Source: UBA7672 sp963738625
Lineage (GTDB): Bacteria > Pseudomonadota > Alphaproteobacteria > Caulobacterales > Hyphomonadaceae
Direction: 5' to 3'
Assembly: GCA_963738625.1 (NCBI GenBank)
Contig: CAVTXH010000020.1
Span: forward strand, 874,335 to 938,334
Length of the DNA stretch: 64,000 nt
Shown: piece after piece, positions 17,397-28,100 of the stretch
Layout: the number at the start of each line of letters is the position of its first letter
Numbering within the stretch: the stretch's first letter is position 1
The notes under the pieces: generated by a model
What the model saw: the letters and a program-made list of their open reading frames with translations, nothing else
What the model was told of the DNA's origin: nothing
Database searches by the model: none
Translations under genes and position numbers: made by a program

Positions 17397-18095
17397 ATGA
17401 GTGGGGGGACTGCCGGCTTACGCTGGCTTGCAACTTTTGTCGGCGTTGCGCCGCTGGCCGAACCAGCGTTCGCGGACGCGTGGTCGCAGGACAAAGGCGA
17501 CCGGCAGATGATCATTACGCTGTCGCGCGAGACGGGCGACTTCGATGAGAGCTGGCGCGCCAGCGATCATTTCGAGGCAGGCTTGGGCGGCGGCTGGGCG
17601 GTGAATTTCAAGGGTGAAACGGAGGTGCGGCTCGGTGATGCGGCGGACAGTCGCTGGGGCTTCGCGCTGGGCGGCAAGAAGGCTTTTGCGCTCGGCGACC
17701 GGGCGTCGTTTTCGGTAGGCGCTTCGCTGCTCGACGGCGAGTCGATCGACGGGCCGGACTGTCAGGGTTCGGGCTACGAGACGCGCGCCGCCATCGGAAC
17801 CTCATTCGCCCTAGGCGACCGAGAGGGCTTCGTGAATCTCGAAGGCGCCGCCAAATCGCGCGAGGACTGCAACCGTCAGACCATCGAACTGACCGCCGGC
17901 ATCGAAATAGCGCCCAAACTCAACTTCACCGTCAAGGGATGGAGCGAGGATGGCGCGTTTGCACATTCCGAAAAGGTCGAGTCCAGCCTTCTGTATGCCT
18001 TCGATAGTTTTTCCGTCGGGGTCGGGTGGCGGCAGGAAGTGTGCGGCGCGTTCGAGGAAAAGGGCCTCGTCCTGCAGGCCTGGCGAGCGTTCTGA
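17397..18095 (+). CDS. Putative outer-membrane or secreted beta-rich protein
   Basis: 232 residues, family not recognised. An N-terminal signal (about residues 1-27, ending AFADA) precedes alternating hydrophobic strands such as 'WAVNFKGETEVRLGD', 'RASFSVGASLLDG', 'LNFTVKGWSEDG' and 'FDSFSVGVGWRQEV'. The last residue is Phe after 'VLQAWRAF', the usual C-terminal signature recognised by the BAM machine for outer-membrane barrels. Cys pairs near residues 122 and 160 may form disulfides. About eight to ten strands could be drawn. Confidence 0.6.
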   Translation: MSGGTAGLRWLATFVGVAPLAEPAFADAWSQDKGDRQMIITLSRETGDFDESWRASDHFEAGLGGGWAVNFKGETEVRLGDAADSRWGFALGGKKAFALGDRASFSVGASLLDGESIDGPDCQGSGYETRAAIGTSFALGDREGFVNLEGAAKSREDCNRQTIELTAGIEIAPKLNFTVKGWSEDGAFAHSEKVESSLLYAFDSFSVGVGWRQEVCGAFEEKGLVLQAWRAF

Positions 18096-18581
18096 CTATT
18101 TTCGTGTCTCGATCAAGAGGTAGGCGATCACGTCGCGGCGGTCATCGGGCTTGCCGATGCCGTTGAAGAACATGCCGTTGCCCGGGACGAACGTCTTCGG
18201 GTTGGCGAGCCAGTGGTCGACCAGGTCAGGCGTCCAGTTTTCCTCTGGGTAGGCGGTGAGGGCCGGGGAATACTTGAACTTCGGCGCAGCGGCCGTGCCC
18301 CGCTCGAACACGCCGTGCAGGTTGGGGCCCACCTTGTGGCCCTCAGTCGCGATCAACCCATGGCAGTTGCGGCACTTGGCGAAGACCGCCTTGCCGTTTT
18401 CGAGGCTGGCCGTGTTGTACGGCGCTGGCAGCTCGGCCAGCGCCGGCGCGGGAGGCGCGGGGGCAGACGCGGAAGCGGAAGCGGAGGCAGGCGCGGCGGC
18501 CGGCGTCTCCTTGCTCTCGCCGCAGGCTGCGAGGCCCAGAAGGCCCGCAAAAATCGCAGGAATCAGATTGCTGGACTGCAT
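18096..18581 (-). CDS. Lipoprotein c-type cytochrome
   Basis: 161 residues from the ATG at 18581. A lipoprotein signal (MQSSNLIPAIFAGLLGLAAC, lipobox LAAC) is followed by a Ser/Ala/Pro linker and one class I cytochrome c domain. The heme-binding CRNCH is at about residue 81, with 'GHKVGPNLHGVFERG' after it, and the axial Met in 'VPGNGMFFNGIGKPDDRRDVIAYL'. This is the mitochondrial cytochrome c2-like layout, anchored in the membrane for short-range electron transfer in the periplasm. Divergent from pgi. Confidence 0.9.
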   Translation of the reverse strand: MQSSNLIPAIFAGLLGLAACGESKETPAAAPASASASASAPAPPAPALAELPAPYNTASLENGKAVFAKCRNCHGLIATEGHKVGPNLHGVFERGTAAAPKFKYSPALTAYPEENWTPDLVDHWLANPKTFVPGNGMFFNGIGKPDDRRDVIAYLLIETRK

Positions 18582-18694
18582 TGTTCTCTCTCGCCCCGAA
18601 ACGCCTTTGGTCTTATCACCCCAACCAGACGCGCCGGGTTCGCCGACCAGCGCCAAATTCTTCAGATCGACCACGACTTCAAGGGAAATCGCAC

Positions 18695-20287
18695 ATGGCA
18701 GTTGCCAGCTGGAAGCGCGTCGAGGCCGAAGCAAGCCGGATCGGCGCACGCCGCCTGCAGGAAGTCGCCGCCCGGACAAGTGCCGCCGAGTTCGTATGGA
18801 GCGCCCCGCGCCTCGAAGCCGATGTCGGCAAGCAGCCTATTGACGCCGGCGCAATGGCCGCGATGCAGGCCGTGGCGGACGAGCGCGGGCTCGCGGCCAA
18901 GATCAGGTCGCTGTTCGCCGGCGAGATCGTGAATGCCTCTGAGAACCGGCCCGCCCTGCACTGGGCGCTGCGCAGCCAGGCCATGGGCATCCCGGCCGCC
19001 GAGGCGATGGCGCGCGAGTGCGAGAAGGCGGCGGCGTTTGCACGCAAGGCGGCGTCCGGCGGGCTGGGGTTCGAGCTGAAGACCATCCTGCATGTCGGCA
19101 TCGGCGGATCGGACCTCGGTCCGCGACTGATCTGGGATGCGCTTCGCGGGTATGACTCGAAGGGACCGGAGATCCGCTTCTGCGCCAACGTCGATCCGGA
19201 GGATTTTCTCGAGGCCACGTCGGGCGTTGATGCGAAGACGACGCTAGTGCTGGTCGTCTCCAAATCGTTCAAGACGCCAGAGACAGCGTCCAATGCAAAG
19301 CTCGCGCGCGAATGGCTGGTGAAGCATCTCGGCGAGAAAGAAGCCAACAACCATCTCGCGGCCGTTTCCTCCGCACCGGACAAGGCGAAGGCGTGGGGCG
19401 CCGCAGAAGATCGCATCTTCCCAATGGATGAGGCGGTGGGCGGGCGCTACTCCGTGTGGTCGTCGGTTGGGCTGTCGCTGCAGATCGCGCTCGGCGCGGA
19501 TCGCTGGGGCCGGTTCATGAAGGGCGGGGCCGAGATGGACGCGCACTTCCGCGACGCGCCGCTGGCGCAGAACACGCCCGCGCGGCTCGCCATGATGGAC
19601 GTGTTCATGCACACGGCGCTGGGCATCCCCAGCCGCACCGTGCTCGCCTACGCCCATCGCCTGCGCAAGCTGCCGGACTTCCTGCAGCAGCTGGAGATGG
19701 AATCCAACGGCAAGTCGGCGGCGGATTCCGCGGGCGGTCTCGTCGGCGCGACAGCGCCTGTCGTTTGGGGATCGGTCGGCACGCTGGGCCAGCACTCCTT
19801 CCACCAGCTGTTGCATCAGGGCATGCGCCAGAGCGCCATCGAGTTCGTCGCGGCGCTGGACGCAGGCGCCGGAGACAAGGCGCGCGGGCGCGAGCTGCTG
19901 GCGAATGCGTTTGCGCAGGCCGAGGGGCTGCTCGCCGGCCGCTCCGAGAAAGAAGCCGAGGCCCAGCTCGCCGCGCAGGGCAAGACAGGCGACAAGGCGA
20001 AGGAGCAGGCGCGCCACATGAACATGGAGGGCGGGCGCGGCTCGACCACAGTGCTGCTCGACGATCTTTCGCCGGAGAGCGTCGGCGCACTGATCGCGAT
20101 GTACGAGCATCGCACGTTTGCGGCGGGCGTGCTGTGGGGCGTGAACCCGTTCGATCAGTGGGGCGTGGAGCGCGGCAAAGTGCTGGCCGAGGAGCTCGAC
20201 AAGGCCATCGCCGGCGGCGACGCTGGCAAGCGCGATCCCTCGACGCTGCGGCTGGTCGAGAAGGCCAGGGCCAGGTTCAGGACCTAG
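18695..20287 (+). CDS. pgi: Glucose-6-phosphate isomerase
   Basis: 530 residues from the ATG at 18695 (AAGGGAAATC upstream). Interconverts glucose-6-phosphate and fructose-6-phosphate. Family blocks include 'LHVGIGGSDLGPRLIWDALRG' (substrate phosphate site), 'VVSKSFKTPETASNAKLAREWL', the PGI signature 'DEAVGGRYSVWSSVGLSLQIALG', 'ESNGKSAADSAGGLVGATAPVVWGSVGTLGQHSFHQLLHQG' with the catalytic Glu and His, and the C-terminal 'FDQWGVERGKVLAEEL'. Overall length and order match the bacterial enzyme. Confidence 0.97.
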   Translation: MAVASWKRVEAEASRIGARRLQEVAARTSAAEFVWSAPRLEADVGKQPIDAGAMAAMQAVADERGLAAKIRSLFAGEIVNASENRPALHWALRSQAMGIPAAEAMARECEKAAAFARKAASGGLGFELKTILHVGIGGSDLGPRLIWDALRGYDSKGPEIRFCANVDPEDFLEATSGVDAKTTLVLVVSKSFKTPETASNAKLAREWLVKHLGEKEANNHLAAVSSAPDKAKAWGAAEDRIFPMDEAVGGRYSVWSSVGLSLQIALGADRWGRFMKGGAEMDAHFRDAPLAQNTPARLAMMDVFMHTALGIPSRTVLAYAHRLRKLPDFLQQLEMESNGKSAADSAGGLVGATAPVVWGSVGTLGQHSFHQLLHQGMRQSAIEFVAALDAGAGDKARGRELLANAFAQAEGLLAGRSEKEAEAQLAAQGKTGDKAKEQARHMNMEGGRGSTTVLLDDLSPESVGALIAMYEHRTFAAGVLWGVNPFDQWGVERGKVLAEELDKAIAGGDAGKRDPSTLRLVEKARARFRT

Positions 20288-20362
20288 CGCAGAAACGCTG
20301 GACTTCAAGCCTGGCCTGACGACAGTGGCGTGAACGGTCATGGGGAAATCGTGGGGAAGACG

Positions 20363-21718
20363 ATGCGTATCGCAGCAGTCGCGTTGCTGGCCTTGGCGTC
20401 CGCCTGCGCCGGGACGCCGAACATCAATCCGGTGAACGCAAGGCTGACGGCGGCGCCGGCGGCGCCAGTCGTCGAACTCGGCGTCGATGGCGAGGCGATT
20501 GCGCTGGCGCTGTCTGGCGGCGGGGCACGGGCGGCGTCTTTCTCCATCGGCGCGCTGATGCAGCTTCGCGACATCAAGGGCGCGGACGGCAAGCCGCTGA
20601 TCGATCGTGTGGCGCTGGTGACGGCGGTGTCGGGCGGGGCGATCACGGCGGCGTATTTCGGGCAGCACGGCTCAGCGGGGCTCGACGGGTTTCGCGCAGC
20701 GGCGCTGGACAAGGACTGGCAGGGCAAGCTGCACACCAGCTTTGCTTCGCCGAACAACTGGGCGCGGCTGGCGCAGGGCGGACTCAACGGGCCGGACAAG
20801 CTCGCCGACTGGTTGGACGCCGAAATCTTCCACGGCGCGAAGATGCGCGACATGCCGAACCGGCCGCGCATCGTCATCAATGCGACTGACGTCTATTCCT
20901 CGACGCCGTTCGCCTTCGCGGCGCCCTGGTTCGAGGCGGTGTGCAGCGATCTCGGCCAGGTGCGCGTTGCAGATGCGGTGGCGGCCTCGATGGCGGTTCC
21001 GATCGCGTTTCGTCCCGTGATCGTCGAGGCTTATGCCGAGAACTGCCCGGCGCCTCTGCCGGCATGGGTGGAGAAGGCGGCGAAGAACCGTTCCGCGCCG
21101 GTCCTGCTGCGCGAGACGGCGAAGGCGTTCCAGATCTATCGCGATCCCGGCCAGCTGAAGTTCGTGCATCTCGCCGACGGCGGCGTGGTCGACAATTTCG
21201 GCCTGTCGAGCCTGACCACGATCCGCAGCGCATCGGAGACGCCCTATGGTCCATTCTCGCCGCGCGATGCGGTGAAGATAAGGCGGCTGACCTTCCTGGT
21301 GATCAACGCCGAGATGTCCGCGGCCGGCGACTGGGCGTTGACCGCGAAGGGGCCGGATGGGCCGACGATGATCGAGGCGGCGCTCGGGGCGGCGGTGAAC
21401 GCGCCCAAGCGCGCTGCGGCGGATGCGTTCGCCTTAACTCTGGCGCGCTGGCGCGACGATCTCGTCGGCTATCGTTGCGGGCTTTCGGCTGAGGAAGCGT
21501 CGCGGCTGGGCGCCCGCCCGGGCTGGGACTGCAAGGACGTGACGTTCCGGATGGACATGATCTCATTCGCCGACCTGCCGCGAGCAGAGTACGAAAAGCT
21601 CGGCGCCGCGCCGACGCAGGTAAGTCTGCCGAAAGAGATGGTCGATGCGCTGATTGCGGGCGGGCGCGAGGCGATCGACGGCAATGCGATGGTCAGCGAC
21701 CTGAAAACGGCGCGATAG
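20363..21718 (+). CDS. Patatin-like phospholipase lipoprotein
   Basis: 451 residues from the ATG at 20363 (GTGGGGAAGACG upstream). The signal ends in a lipobox (LALASAC), so the enzyme is membrane-anchored. Patatin features in order: oxyanion hole 'ALALSGGGARAASFSIG' (residues 60-75), the nucleophile region 'ALVTAVSGGAITAAYFG' (Ser in AVSGG; the first Gly of GxSxG is Ala), and the catalytic Asp in 'LADGGVVDNFGLSSL'. It probably hydrolyses membrane lipid esters. Its 3' end overlaps the convergent S41 peptidase by 26 bp. Confidence 0.88.
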   Translation: MRIAAVALLALASACAGTPNINPVNARLTAAPAAPVVELGVDGEAIALALSGGGARAASFSIGALMQLRDIKGADGKPLIDRVALVTAVSGGAITAAYFGQHGSAGLDGFRAAALDKDWQGKLHTSFASPNNWARLAQGGLNGPDKLADWLDAEIFHGAKMRDMPNRPRIVINATDVYSSTPFAFAAPWFEAVCSDLGQVRVADAVAASMAVPIAFRPVIVEAYAENCPAPLPAWVEKAAKNRSAPVLLRETAKAFQIYRDPGQLKFVHLADGGVVDNFGLSSLTTIRSASETPYGPFSPRDAVKIRRLTFLVINAEMSAAGDWALTAKGPDGPTMIEAALGAAVNAPKRAAADAFALTLARWRDDLVGYRCGLSAEEASRLGARPGWDCKDVTFRMDMISFADLPRAEYEKLGAAPTQVSLPKEMVDALIAGGREAIDGNAMVSDLKTAR

Positions 21719-23018
21719 ACATCAGGATATCGTCCTGCACCGGCGCGCCGAGCAGCGCCTCTTCCGCCGCTTCGACCACCAGATCGCGGCCCTCGCGGAT
21801 CGCTTCCAGCGTCGGGGCGGCCCGGAACGTGGGCGCAAGGCCGACGCCTTCGAGGCGCTTGCCGTCTATCGTCGTGAAGTTGCCCGTCGCCACCGACAGC
21901 TGGCCGCCATCGGGCAGTTTCCAGTAGCGCGCCGTCAGCACCGCGCCCGCCGTGCGGTCGCCCGCCAGCGGCGCCTTGCGGTATTTCTTCAGGCCGTAGG
22001 ACAGAAGCTCGCCCGCGCTCGCCGTCTGCGGCCCGATCAGCACGGCTACGGGGCCGGGATAAGCCTCGCCGTCGTTGACCGGGCGCAGCGGAACGGTGAG
22101 CACGCGGCCGATGCTCTTGCCCAGCGGCGCATCGTCGGGAAGCAAGGCGGCGGCGAGGCGCAGCATCTGCCCGATATTGCCGCCGCGATTGGCGCGCAGG
22201 TCGAGAATGACAGGCGCCGGATCGATGTCGCTGAGCTGGAGCAGCGCCCAGTCGACCGATAGCTTGTCGAACACATCGAAGCGGATGACGTAGGCGCCCG
22301 ATGGTCGTATCCGGCGCGTGCGCAGGAACAGGCGCGGGCGGGGCGCATATTCGTAGACTAGTTTCTCGCCCTCGCCATCCTTGGTTGCGAGCACAAGCGT
22401 GGCGCGGAAGCGCGGCGAATGGGCGGCGTTCAGCGTGTCGACGCGCGACGACACCACGACGCGGCCGGGTGCAATTCCCAGCTTCTCGGCCTCGCTGTCG
22501 CGCCGCACGTCATAGACCACCCAGTGCTTGCCGTCGTGCACCACGGTGAGGCCGCCGAGATCGCCGACGCCGCCGGCATAGTCGGCGAGCGCTTCGCCGC
22601 GCCGGCCGGTGAAGTGAATGGCGGGGTCGCCGATGCTGGCGTTCATGCCGGGGCCGACGGCCTCGACGTGGGACGTGTTGATCTGGTCGATCATTGGCCA
22701 GATCGCATCGTTGTAGAGTTCCGTCGGATGGCGGGCCGCGAGGGCGATCGGACGATATTGCTCGCGCGAGGCTTTCCAGTCGACGCCGCCAAACGTGACG
22801 TCGTAATAGTTCCTCGCGATGACGGACCAGACGCGGTCGAACACCTCGGCGTTCGTCGCGGCGATTTTCCTGGCGGGCTCTTCCGCCTGGCGGAAAAGGA
22901 TCACGGCGGAGGCGACGGCGACGGCGACGAGCGCGATGCCAAGCGTCGCGATGGCGGCGGCTAGGCTGCTGATCCCTCTGTGTCTGTCCGGTCCGACCCT
23001 GGTCACGCTCTTGTCCAT
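21693..23018 (-). CDS. S41 family (C-terminal processing-type) peptidase
   Basis: 441 residues. One N-terminal membrane segment (about residues 18-43) puts the rest in the periplasm. A tricorn-core-like helical part is followed by a PDZ-like domain (about 130-215, 'VYDVRRDSEAEKLGIAPGRVV'). The catalytic core follows: 'PVILDLRANRGGNIGQMLRLA', the nucleophile region 'LIGPQTASAGELLSYGLKKYRKAPLAGDRTAGAV' with catalytic Ser (TASAG) and base Lys a few residues on, and 'GVGLAPT'. It may trim envelope proteins; targets unknown. Confidence 0.9.
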   Translation of the reverse strand: MDKSVTRVGPDRHRGISSLAAAIATLGIALVAVAVASAVILFRQAEEPARKIAATNAEVFDRVWSVIARNYYDVTFGGVDWKASREQYRPIALAARHPTELYNDAIWPMIDQINTSHVEAVGPGMNASIGDPAIHFTGRRGEALADYAGGVGDLGGLTVVHDGKHWVVYDVRRDSEAEKLGIAPGRVVVSSRVDTLNAAHSPRFRATLVLATKDGEGEKLVYEYAPRPRLFLRTRRIRPSGAYVIRFDVFDKLSVDWALLQLSDIDPAPVILDLRANRGGNIGQMLRLAAALLPDDAPLGKSIGRVLTVPLRPVNDGEAYPGPVAVLIGPQTASAGELLSYGLKKYRKAPLAGDRTAGAVLTARYWKLPDGGQLSVATGNFTTIDGKRLEGVGLAPTFRAAPTLEAIREGRDLVVEAAEEALLGAPVQDDILMSIAPFSGR

Positions 23019-23055
23019 CCCCCCGGCCCCGGCTTTTGCCGTGGGCTTTCGTCAT

Positions 23056-25176
23056 CTACCGGTCTGGCGCCAAAATACGCACGCGGGAACGCGCCGTACG
23101 GCCATTGGGATCGACAACTCTTAGATCATAGAACCCAGGCTCGGTCGGACGCCAGACCGTATCTCCCGTCATGCTACGCGGAACAGGCCGGCCGTCGACA
23201 TACCAGGCGAGTTTTCCATGGCCCTCGGCCGCCAGAACGAATGACGCATGCTCCTCGTCCTTCCAGACCTCCGCGCCATTGGGCGGAAACAGGATATGCG
23301 GCGGGGCGCCCTGGCGCTCGAACCGCGCCAGCGGGGCGGGCGGGGTGTGATCGGGGCTGTCGCCCTCGCGCAGGGGCGGACCGGATGGGCGGGCGGGCGT
23401 AATACGGGCAATGGCGTCGAAAGCGTCGAAAAGGATAGGCAGGGCCCCCTCCCGGCCCGTGACGCCCGGCCGGGGGGCGCCGTCGGCGCGGCCCATCCAG
23501 ACGACCACGGCGTGGCCGTTCCCGACGCCGGCTGCCCAGGCGTCGCGATAGCCATAGGACGTGCCGGTCTTGAAGGCGATGACAGGCGCTTCCTGGGTCA
23601 GCACGGCCGGCATGCGCCCGGCGGGGGTCGGCGCGGCGCTGAGAATGCCGACGATCTTGCGGGCAGACTCCGCCGACATGATCTGGGCATAGGGGGTGGC
23701 TTTGGACGCAGCCGCATCGCTTTCGGACTTCAGCCAGTGGATCGGCAGGGCGCGGCCGTCGTCGCCCAGCGCCGCGTAGAGTAGGGCGATTTCGCGTACG
23801 GTGAGGCCCGCGCCGCCGAGAGCAATGGCGAGACCGGCCTCATCGTCGGCATCCAGGGGCATGGAAAGGTCCGCGCCGGCGAACGACAGCGCGGCGGCGA
23901 AGCGGCGCGCGCCTATGGCGTCCAGAGCCGACACGGCTGGGACGTTGAGCGAATGCTGCAGGGCCTGCGCGACCGTGACGTCGCCGCGGAAAGTGCGGTC
24001 GAAATTGTCCGGCCGGTAGGTGGCGAAGCGGCGGGGCGCATCCGCGATGCGGGTATCAGGCGAGGCGACGCCATCGTCGAACGCCATGCCGTAGATGAAG
24101 GGCTTCAGTGTCGAGCCGGGAGAGCGCGGCCTGTCGGTGAGATCGATCCAGCCCCCCGCGGCGGAGCGGTTGGCGGAGCCGGCCGCCGCGCGGACTTCGC
24201 GCGAGGCGATGTCGACCACCATGATCGCGACCTGAACGCCTTCGTGCGTCGGCCCGGCGGCGCGGAAAGCCAGAGTTTCGATTTCCTTCTGCAGGGCAAG
24301 GTCCAGCGTCGTCACAATGTTGTCGGGGCTCTTCGCACGGCGCAGCGCTTCTTCGGAGGCGTGCCAGGCGATGGATGGGAAATCGCCGCGCTTCGGCGCG
24401 GGATAGTCGGCGGATTCAGCCGCCAGATCGGCAGCGAAGATCTTCTCTTCAGCCAGCCGCGTCAGCACGCGCTCGCGGGCGACGATGGCGGCGTCGGCGT
24501 GCAGATCCGGCCGGCGCGCTTCGGGCGATTGCGGCAGGGCGATCAGCATCGCAATCTGGTCGGGGGAGAGATTGTCCGGCTCGCGCCCGAAATAGGCCCA
24601 CGACGCCGCCCGCACGCCTTCGAGATTGCCGCCATAGGGGGCGAGCGTGAGGTAGAGTTCGAGGATCTGGTCCTTCGAATAGCGATGCTCAAGCTGCCAG
24701 GCGCGCACGGACTCGATGATCTTCGAGCCGACGTTGCGGGGGCGCGGCTCCAGAAGTCGCGCCGTCTGCATGGTGATGGTCGAGCCGCCGGAGACGATGC
24801 GGCCGGCGGAGGCGAAGGAGGAGACTGCGCGGCCCATAGCGAGAAAGTCGACGCCGGTGTGGCTGCGGAAGCGCTTGTCTTCATAGGCCAGCAGCGCATC
24901 GATGAAGTCAGGGTCCAGCTTGTCGACATGCGCGCGCAGCCGCCATTTGCCGTCCTCGACCGGGAACACGCGAAGCACCGCGCCGCGCCGGTCCATCACC
25001 ACGCCGGAATAGGTGTTGGCGCGCGCGAGCGGCGGCGGGAAGAAGAAGTCCAGCGCCATGACCGGCACAAGAACGTACAGCGCTACCAGCGCCGCACGCC
25101 GCCACCATTCGGGCGGCCACCAGAGTTTCGGCATCCCGCGTCGTAGAGCGATCCGAGGAAAGCCCGGAAGCAGCAT
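23056..25176 (-). CDS. pbpC: Penicillin-binding protein 1C
   Basis: 706 residues. One membrane anchor (about 28-50) precedes the GT51 glycosyltransferase domain ('AYEDKRFRSHTGVDFLAMGRAV', 'GGSTITMQTARLLEPR'). Next comes the transpeptidase with SxxK 'RSPGSTLKPFIYG', SxN 'QHSLNVPAV' and KTG 'FKTGTSYGYRDAW', then the C-terminal PBP1C domain ending in 'RTARSRVRILAPD'. The last 90 residues are characteristic of PbpC. It starts inside the stop of the alpha-2-macroglobulin gene (TGATG), so translation is likely coupled, as in the E. coli yfhM-pbpC pair. Confidence 0.96.
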   Translation of the reverse strand: MLLPGFPRIALRRGMPKLWWPPEWWRRAALVALYVLVPVMALDFFFPPPLARANTYSGVVMDRRGAVLRVFPVEDGKWRLRAHVDKLDPDFIDALLAYEDKRFRSHTGVDFLAMGRAVSSFASAGRIVSGGSTITMQTARLLEPRPRNVGSKIIESVRAWQLEHRYSKDQILELYLTLAPYGGNLEGVRAASWAYFGREPDNLSPDQIAMLIALPQSPEARRPDLHADAAIVARERVLTRLAEEKIFAADLAAESADYPAPKRGDFPSIAWHASEEALRRAKSPDNIVTTLDLALQKEIETLAFRAAGPTHEGVQVAIMVVDIASREVRAAAGSANRSAAGGWIDLTDRPRSPGSTLKPFIYGMAFDDGVASPDTRIADAPRRFATYRPDNFDRTFRGDVTVAQALQHSLNVPAVSALDAIGARRFAAALSFAGADLSMPLDADDEAGLAIALGGAGLTVREIALLYAALGDDGRALPIHWLKSESDAAASKATPYAQIMSAESARKIVGILSAAPTPAGRMPAVLTQEAPVIAFKTGTSYGYRDAWAAGVGNGHAVVVWMGRADGAPRPGVTGREGALPILFDAFDAIARITPARPSGPPLREGDSPDHTPPAPLARFERQGAPPHILFPPNGAEVWKDEEHASFVLAAEGHGKLAWYVDGRPVPRSMTGDTVWRPTEPGFYDLRVVDPNGRTARSRVRILAPDR

Positions 25177-28100
25177 CAGTTCCTTCTGGCGATCGTGATC
25201 GTGCGCGAGCTGGTGCGAGCGAATGTATCCGGGCGGTACATGTCCTCGGCGACGACGCCGGGCATGGTGAAGCTGCCGGGCGTCACAGCGCGCGCCATGT
25301 AGGCGACCGTGTAGCTCTTGCGATCGTAGAGATCGAGCGCGGCGACGAACCGGTCGTCACGCGCCTCCGCAATCTTCGGCGCCGCCACGTCGTCGAGGAA
25401 ACTGTAGGGGCCTGTCTTGCCCGCATCTTCCGGACGGAGCACCGCTTCGATCTCGAAGCCTGCGGGAAGCAGGTCGGCGATCACCAGCGGCGTAGTGCGC
25501 TCTTCGGACGATCTTACGGTGATCGCCACGATAATGCGGTCGCCCTGGCGGAACGAGGCTCCGTTAATGGCATCGCCGCCGGGCGTCCAGAGCTGCTTGT
25601 CGGCGACGAGGCCGTCGGCGGCGGGCGCCGGCGCCGAGGCGGGCGAGCCGCGCGCGACGCTGGTGACCCAGAGCTGCCCCTGGCCGTTGTTGGCGAAGGC
25701 CGGCGGTGAGCGCATCTGTGCTTCGCTCAGCTTGAAAACCCGGCCTGCGGTGACGGCGTCAGCCTGGCCGGAGACGCCGACATTCACCGCCGCCTGGCCG
25801 CCGGAGAGGGCGTTGGCCGCGAGCAGCAGGAAGGCTTTCTCCTGCGTCGTCAGGCGGTCGGGCTCGGGCAGGTTCTGGGCGACGCGCTGGCTGAGCCGCG
25901 TGACGCGGTCGGCCTGTTTCGCTTCGGACGCCAGGGCGAGCATGCCGGCCAGGTCGCGGCGCGGCGTCTGGTAGTAGTCGCCGACGTTTTCATCACCGAT
26001 GGCCTGCTCGGCCTTGTCGAAGGCCGATTTCGAGCGGGCGTTGTCGCCGATCATATAGAGGCCGGCGGCGATCTGCGCGCGGGCGAGCGGGTTGGAGATG
26101 CGGTTGATGCGGTCGTCGTGCAGATAGCGCAGACGCGACTTGTCCATCCGCCCCGCCTTCGCCAGCACATAGGCCGCGTAGGCGACGGATCGGTCCATCA
26201 GCTTTTCCTTGGTGTCGGGGTTCCAGCGGCTTTCGTAGACCTCGAAATTGTAGCCGGTGGAGTAGGTGGACTCGCGGATCGCGAATTCTTCCAGCGCGTC
26301 ATACGCCTTGTCGAGCGCTGCGTCGGGCACGACATAGCCCGCCGCCTTGGCGCGGAACAGGAAGTCGGTGGCGTAGGCGCCGAGCCATGGCGTGGCTTCG
26401 CGGTCGCCCACGCGCCAGAGGCCGATTGCGCCATCCGCGCCCTGACGATTGAGCAAGGTGGAGATGGCCTCCTGCACGTTGTTTTTCAGGTCGCCGGGTG
26501 TCTTGCGGTTGGCGAGCGCGGCCATCTGCGGCGCGTAGAGCAGCGGCATGGCGCGGCTGACGATCTGCTCTGTGCACCCGTACGGATACTTCTCGAGGGA
26601 GTCATAGAGCGCGGCCGCATCCATCGGTATCGGCGAGAACGACACCTGCACCGAACCGGAGCCTGGCACGAAGGACGACAGCGCGTTGCCGGCGGGCGAG
26701 AAGCTCTGTCCCGGCTGGATCGTGGTGCGCTGGACATAGGATGCGGGCATCCATGCCGAGCGCGTCTGGATCGGATAGGCGCGGCTGACCGAGTAGTTGT
26801 TCGGACCCGTCACGTTGAGCGAGATGTCGGAAATGCCCTCCGCGACGCTGGTGAAGCCGGCGTCGAGATCGCGACGCTGGCCCTGGTTGAGCTGAGCGGA
26901 AAGATCGCCTGAGGTCGCACGCACGGGTGCGCTGGCCTGGATCGCGGCGCGATAGGCGCCGGCGGCGCCTTCGACATTATCTAGGGTCAGAGTGGCGGTG
27001 GCGGTATCTCCCGGCGCGAGGAAGCGCGGCAGGATCATTTCAGCCGGCACCTGGTCGCGAACCGTAACGGGCCTGGAGGCGCCGCCGAGGCCCGTGCCGG
27101 ACCATGCGACCGCCATCAGCCGCAGCTCGCCGTTGAACTCGGGAACGTCGAACGTGACCGACGCCTTGCCGTTGGAAAGTTTCACCGGGCCGGAGAACAG
27201 GGCGACCGACTTGGTTGGCACAACGGTTAAGCCCGCGCCGCCGATCTGGTCGCCGCCGGAGCGGATGGCTCCCGCCGCGCCCATGTTGGGATCGAGCAAG
27301 CGGCCATAGTCGTCGCGCAGCTGCACGCCGAGGCGCCGCTTGCCGAAAAAGTATTTCACCGGGTCCGGCGACTGGAAGCCGGTGAGCAGCAGAATGCCTT
27401 CATCGACCGCAGCGACGGTGACCCACGTGTCCTCACGCGGGCCGCCTGTGGCGGCGACTTCGACCGTCATCTTGCCGCGCGGGCGCTGGACCTCCGGCGC
27501 GGTAAGGGCGACGTCGAACGTGCGCGGGTTTACATCGACCGCAACATGCGCGACGCCGACAGCGCGGCGCGGCTTGGGCCGGGTGACCGCATCGCGCGGC
27601 GTGTAGACGCTGGCCATCACATAGACGCCGGCGCCCCAGTCCTTGGTGACCTGCAGCTTCACTTTCGTCGCCGTCTCACCCTTCACGCTCAGCGTGCGGG
27701 TGGTGATGACGTTCTCCGACGCAACCACGATCTCCGCTTCGCCGGCGTAGGGCGGCAGGATGGTGACTTCGACTTCTCCGCCGACGGCGGGAAGCTTGTC
27801 GGGAACCTGCACGCGCACGCGGTCCGGCGCCTCAACGCCTGCCGTGGGCTGGCCGCCCCAGCCCGCCCAGAAGGCGATCGATCCTTCGGCGCCGCCGGCT
27901 TCGGTCAGAAAGAGTTCGTAATCGCCCCAGTCAAGCCGGCGCGACGTCTTGATGCGCCCGCGGCCGCCTTCGGCGATGCGCGCCGTTCCGGTCTCGACCT
28001 CGACGACTTCGCGCGACTGGCGCCATTGCCAGGCGCCGCCGTCGGCGCGGTACCAGTCATACTTCCAGTCGTTGCGCACGAGGCGCCAGCCGATCTCGGC

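Noticed and set aside
19244..20668. A 474-codon open frame on the minus strand
   Set aside because: Antisense to pgi and the start of the patatin gene; no recognisable content.
23953..25146. A 397-codon open frame on the plus strand
   Set aside because: Antisense to pbpC with shadow-like composition.
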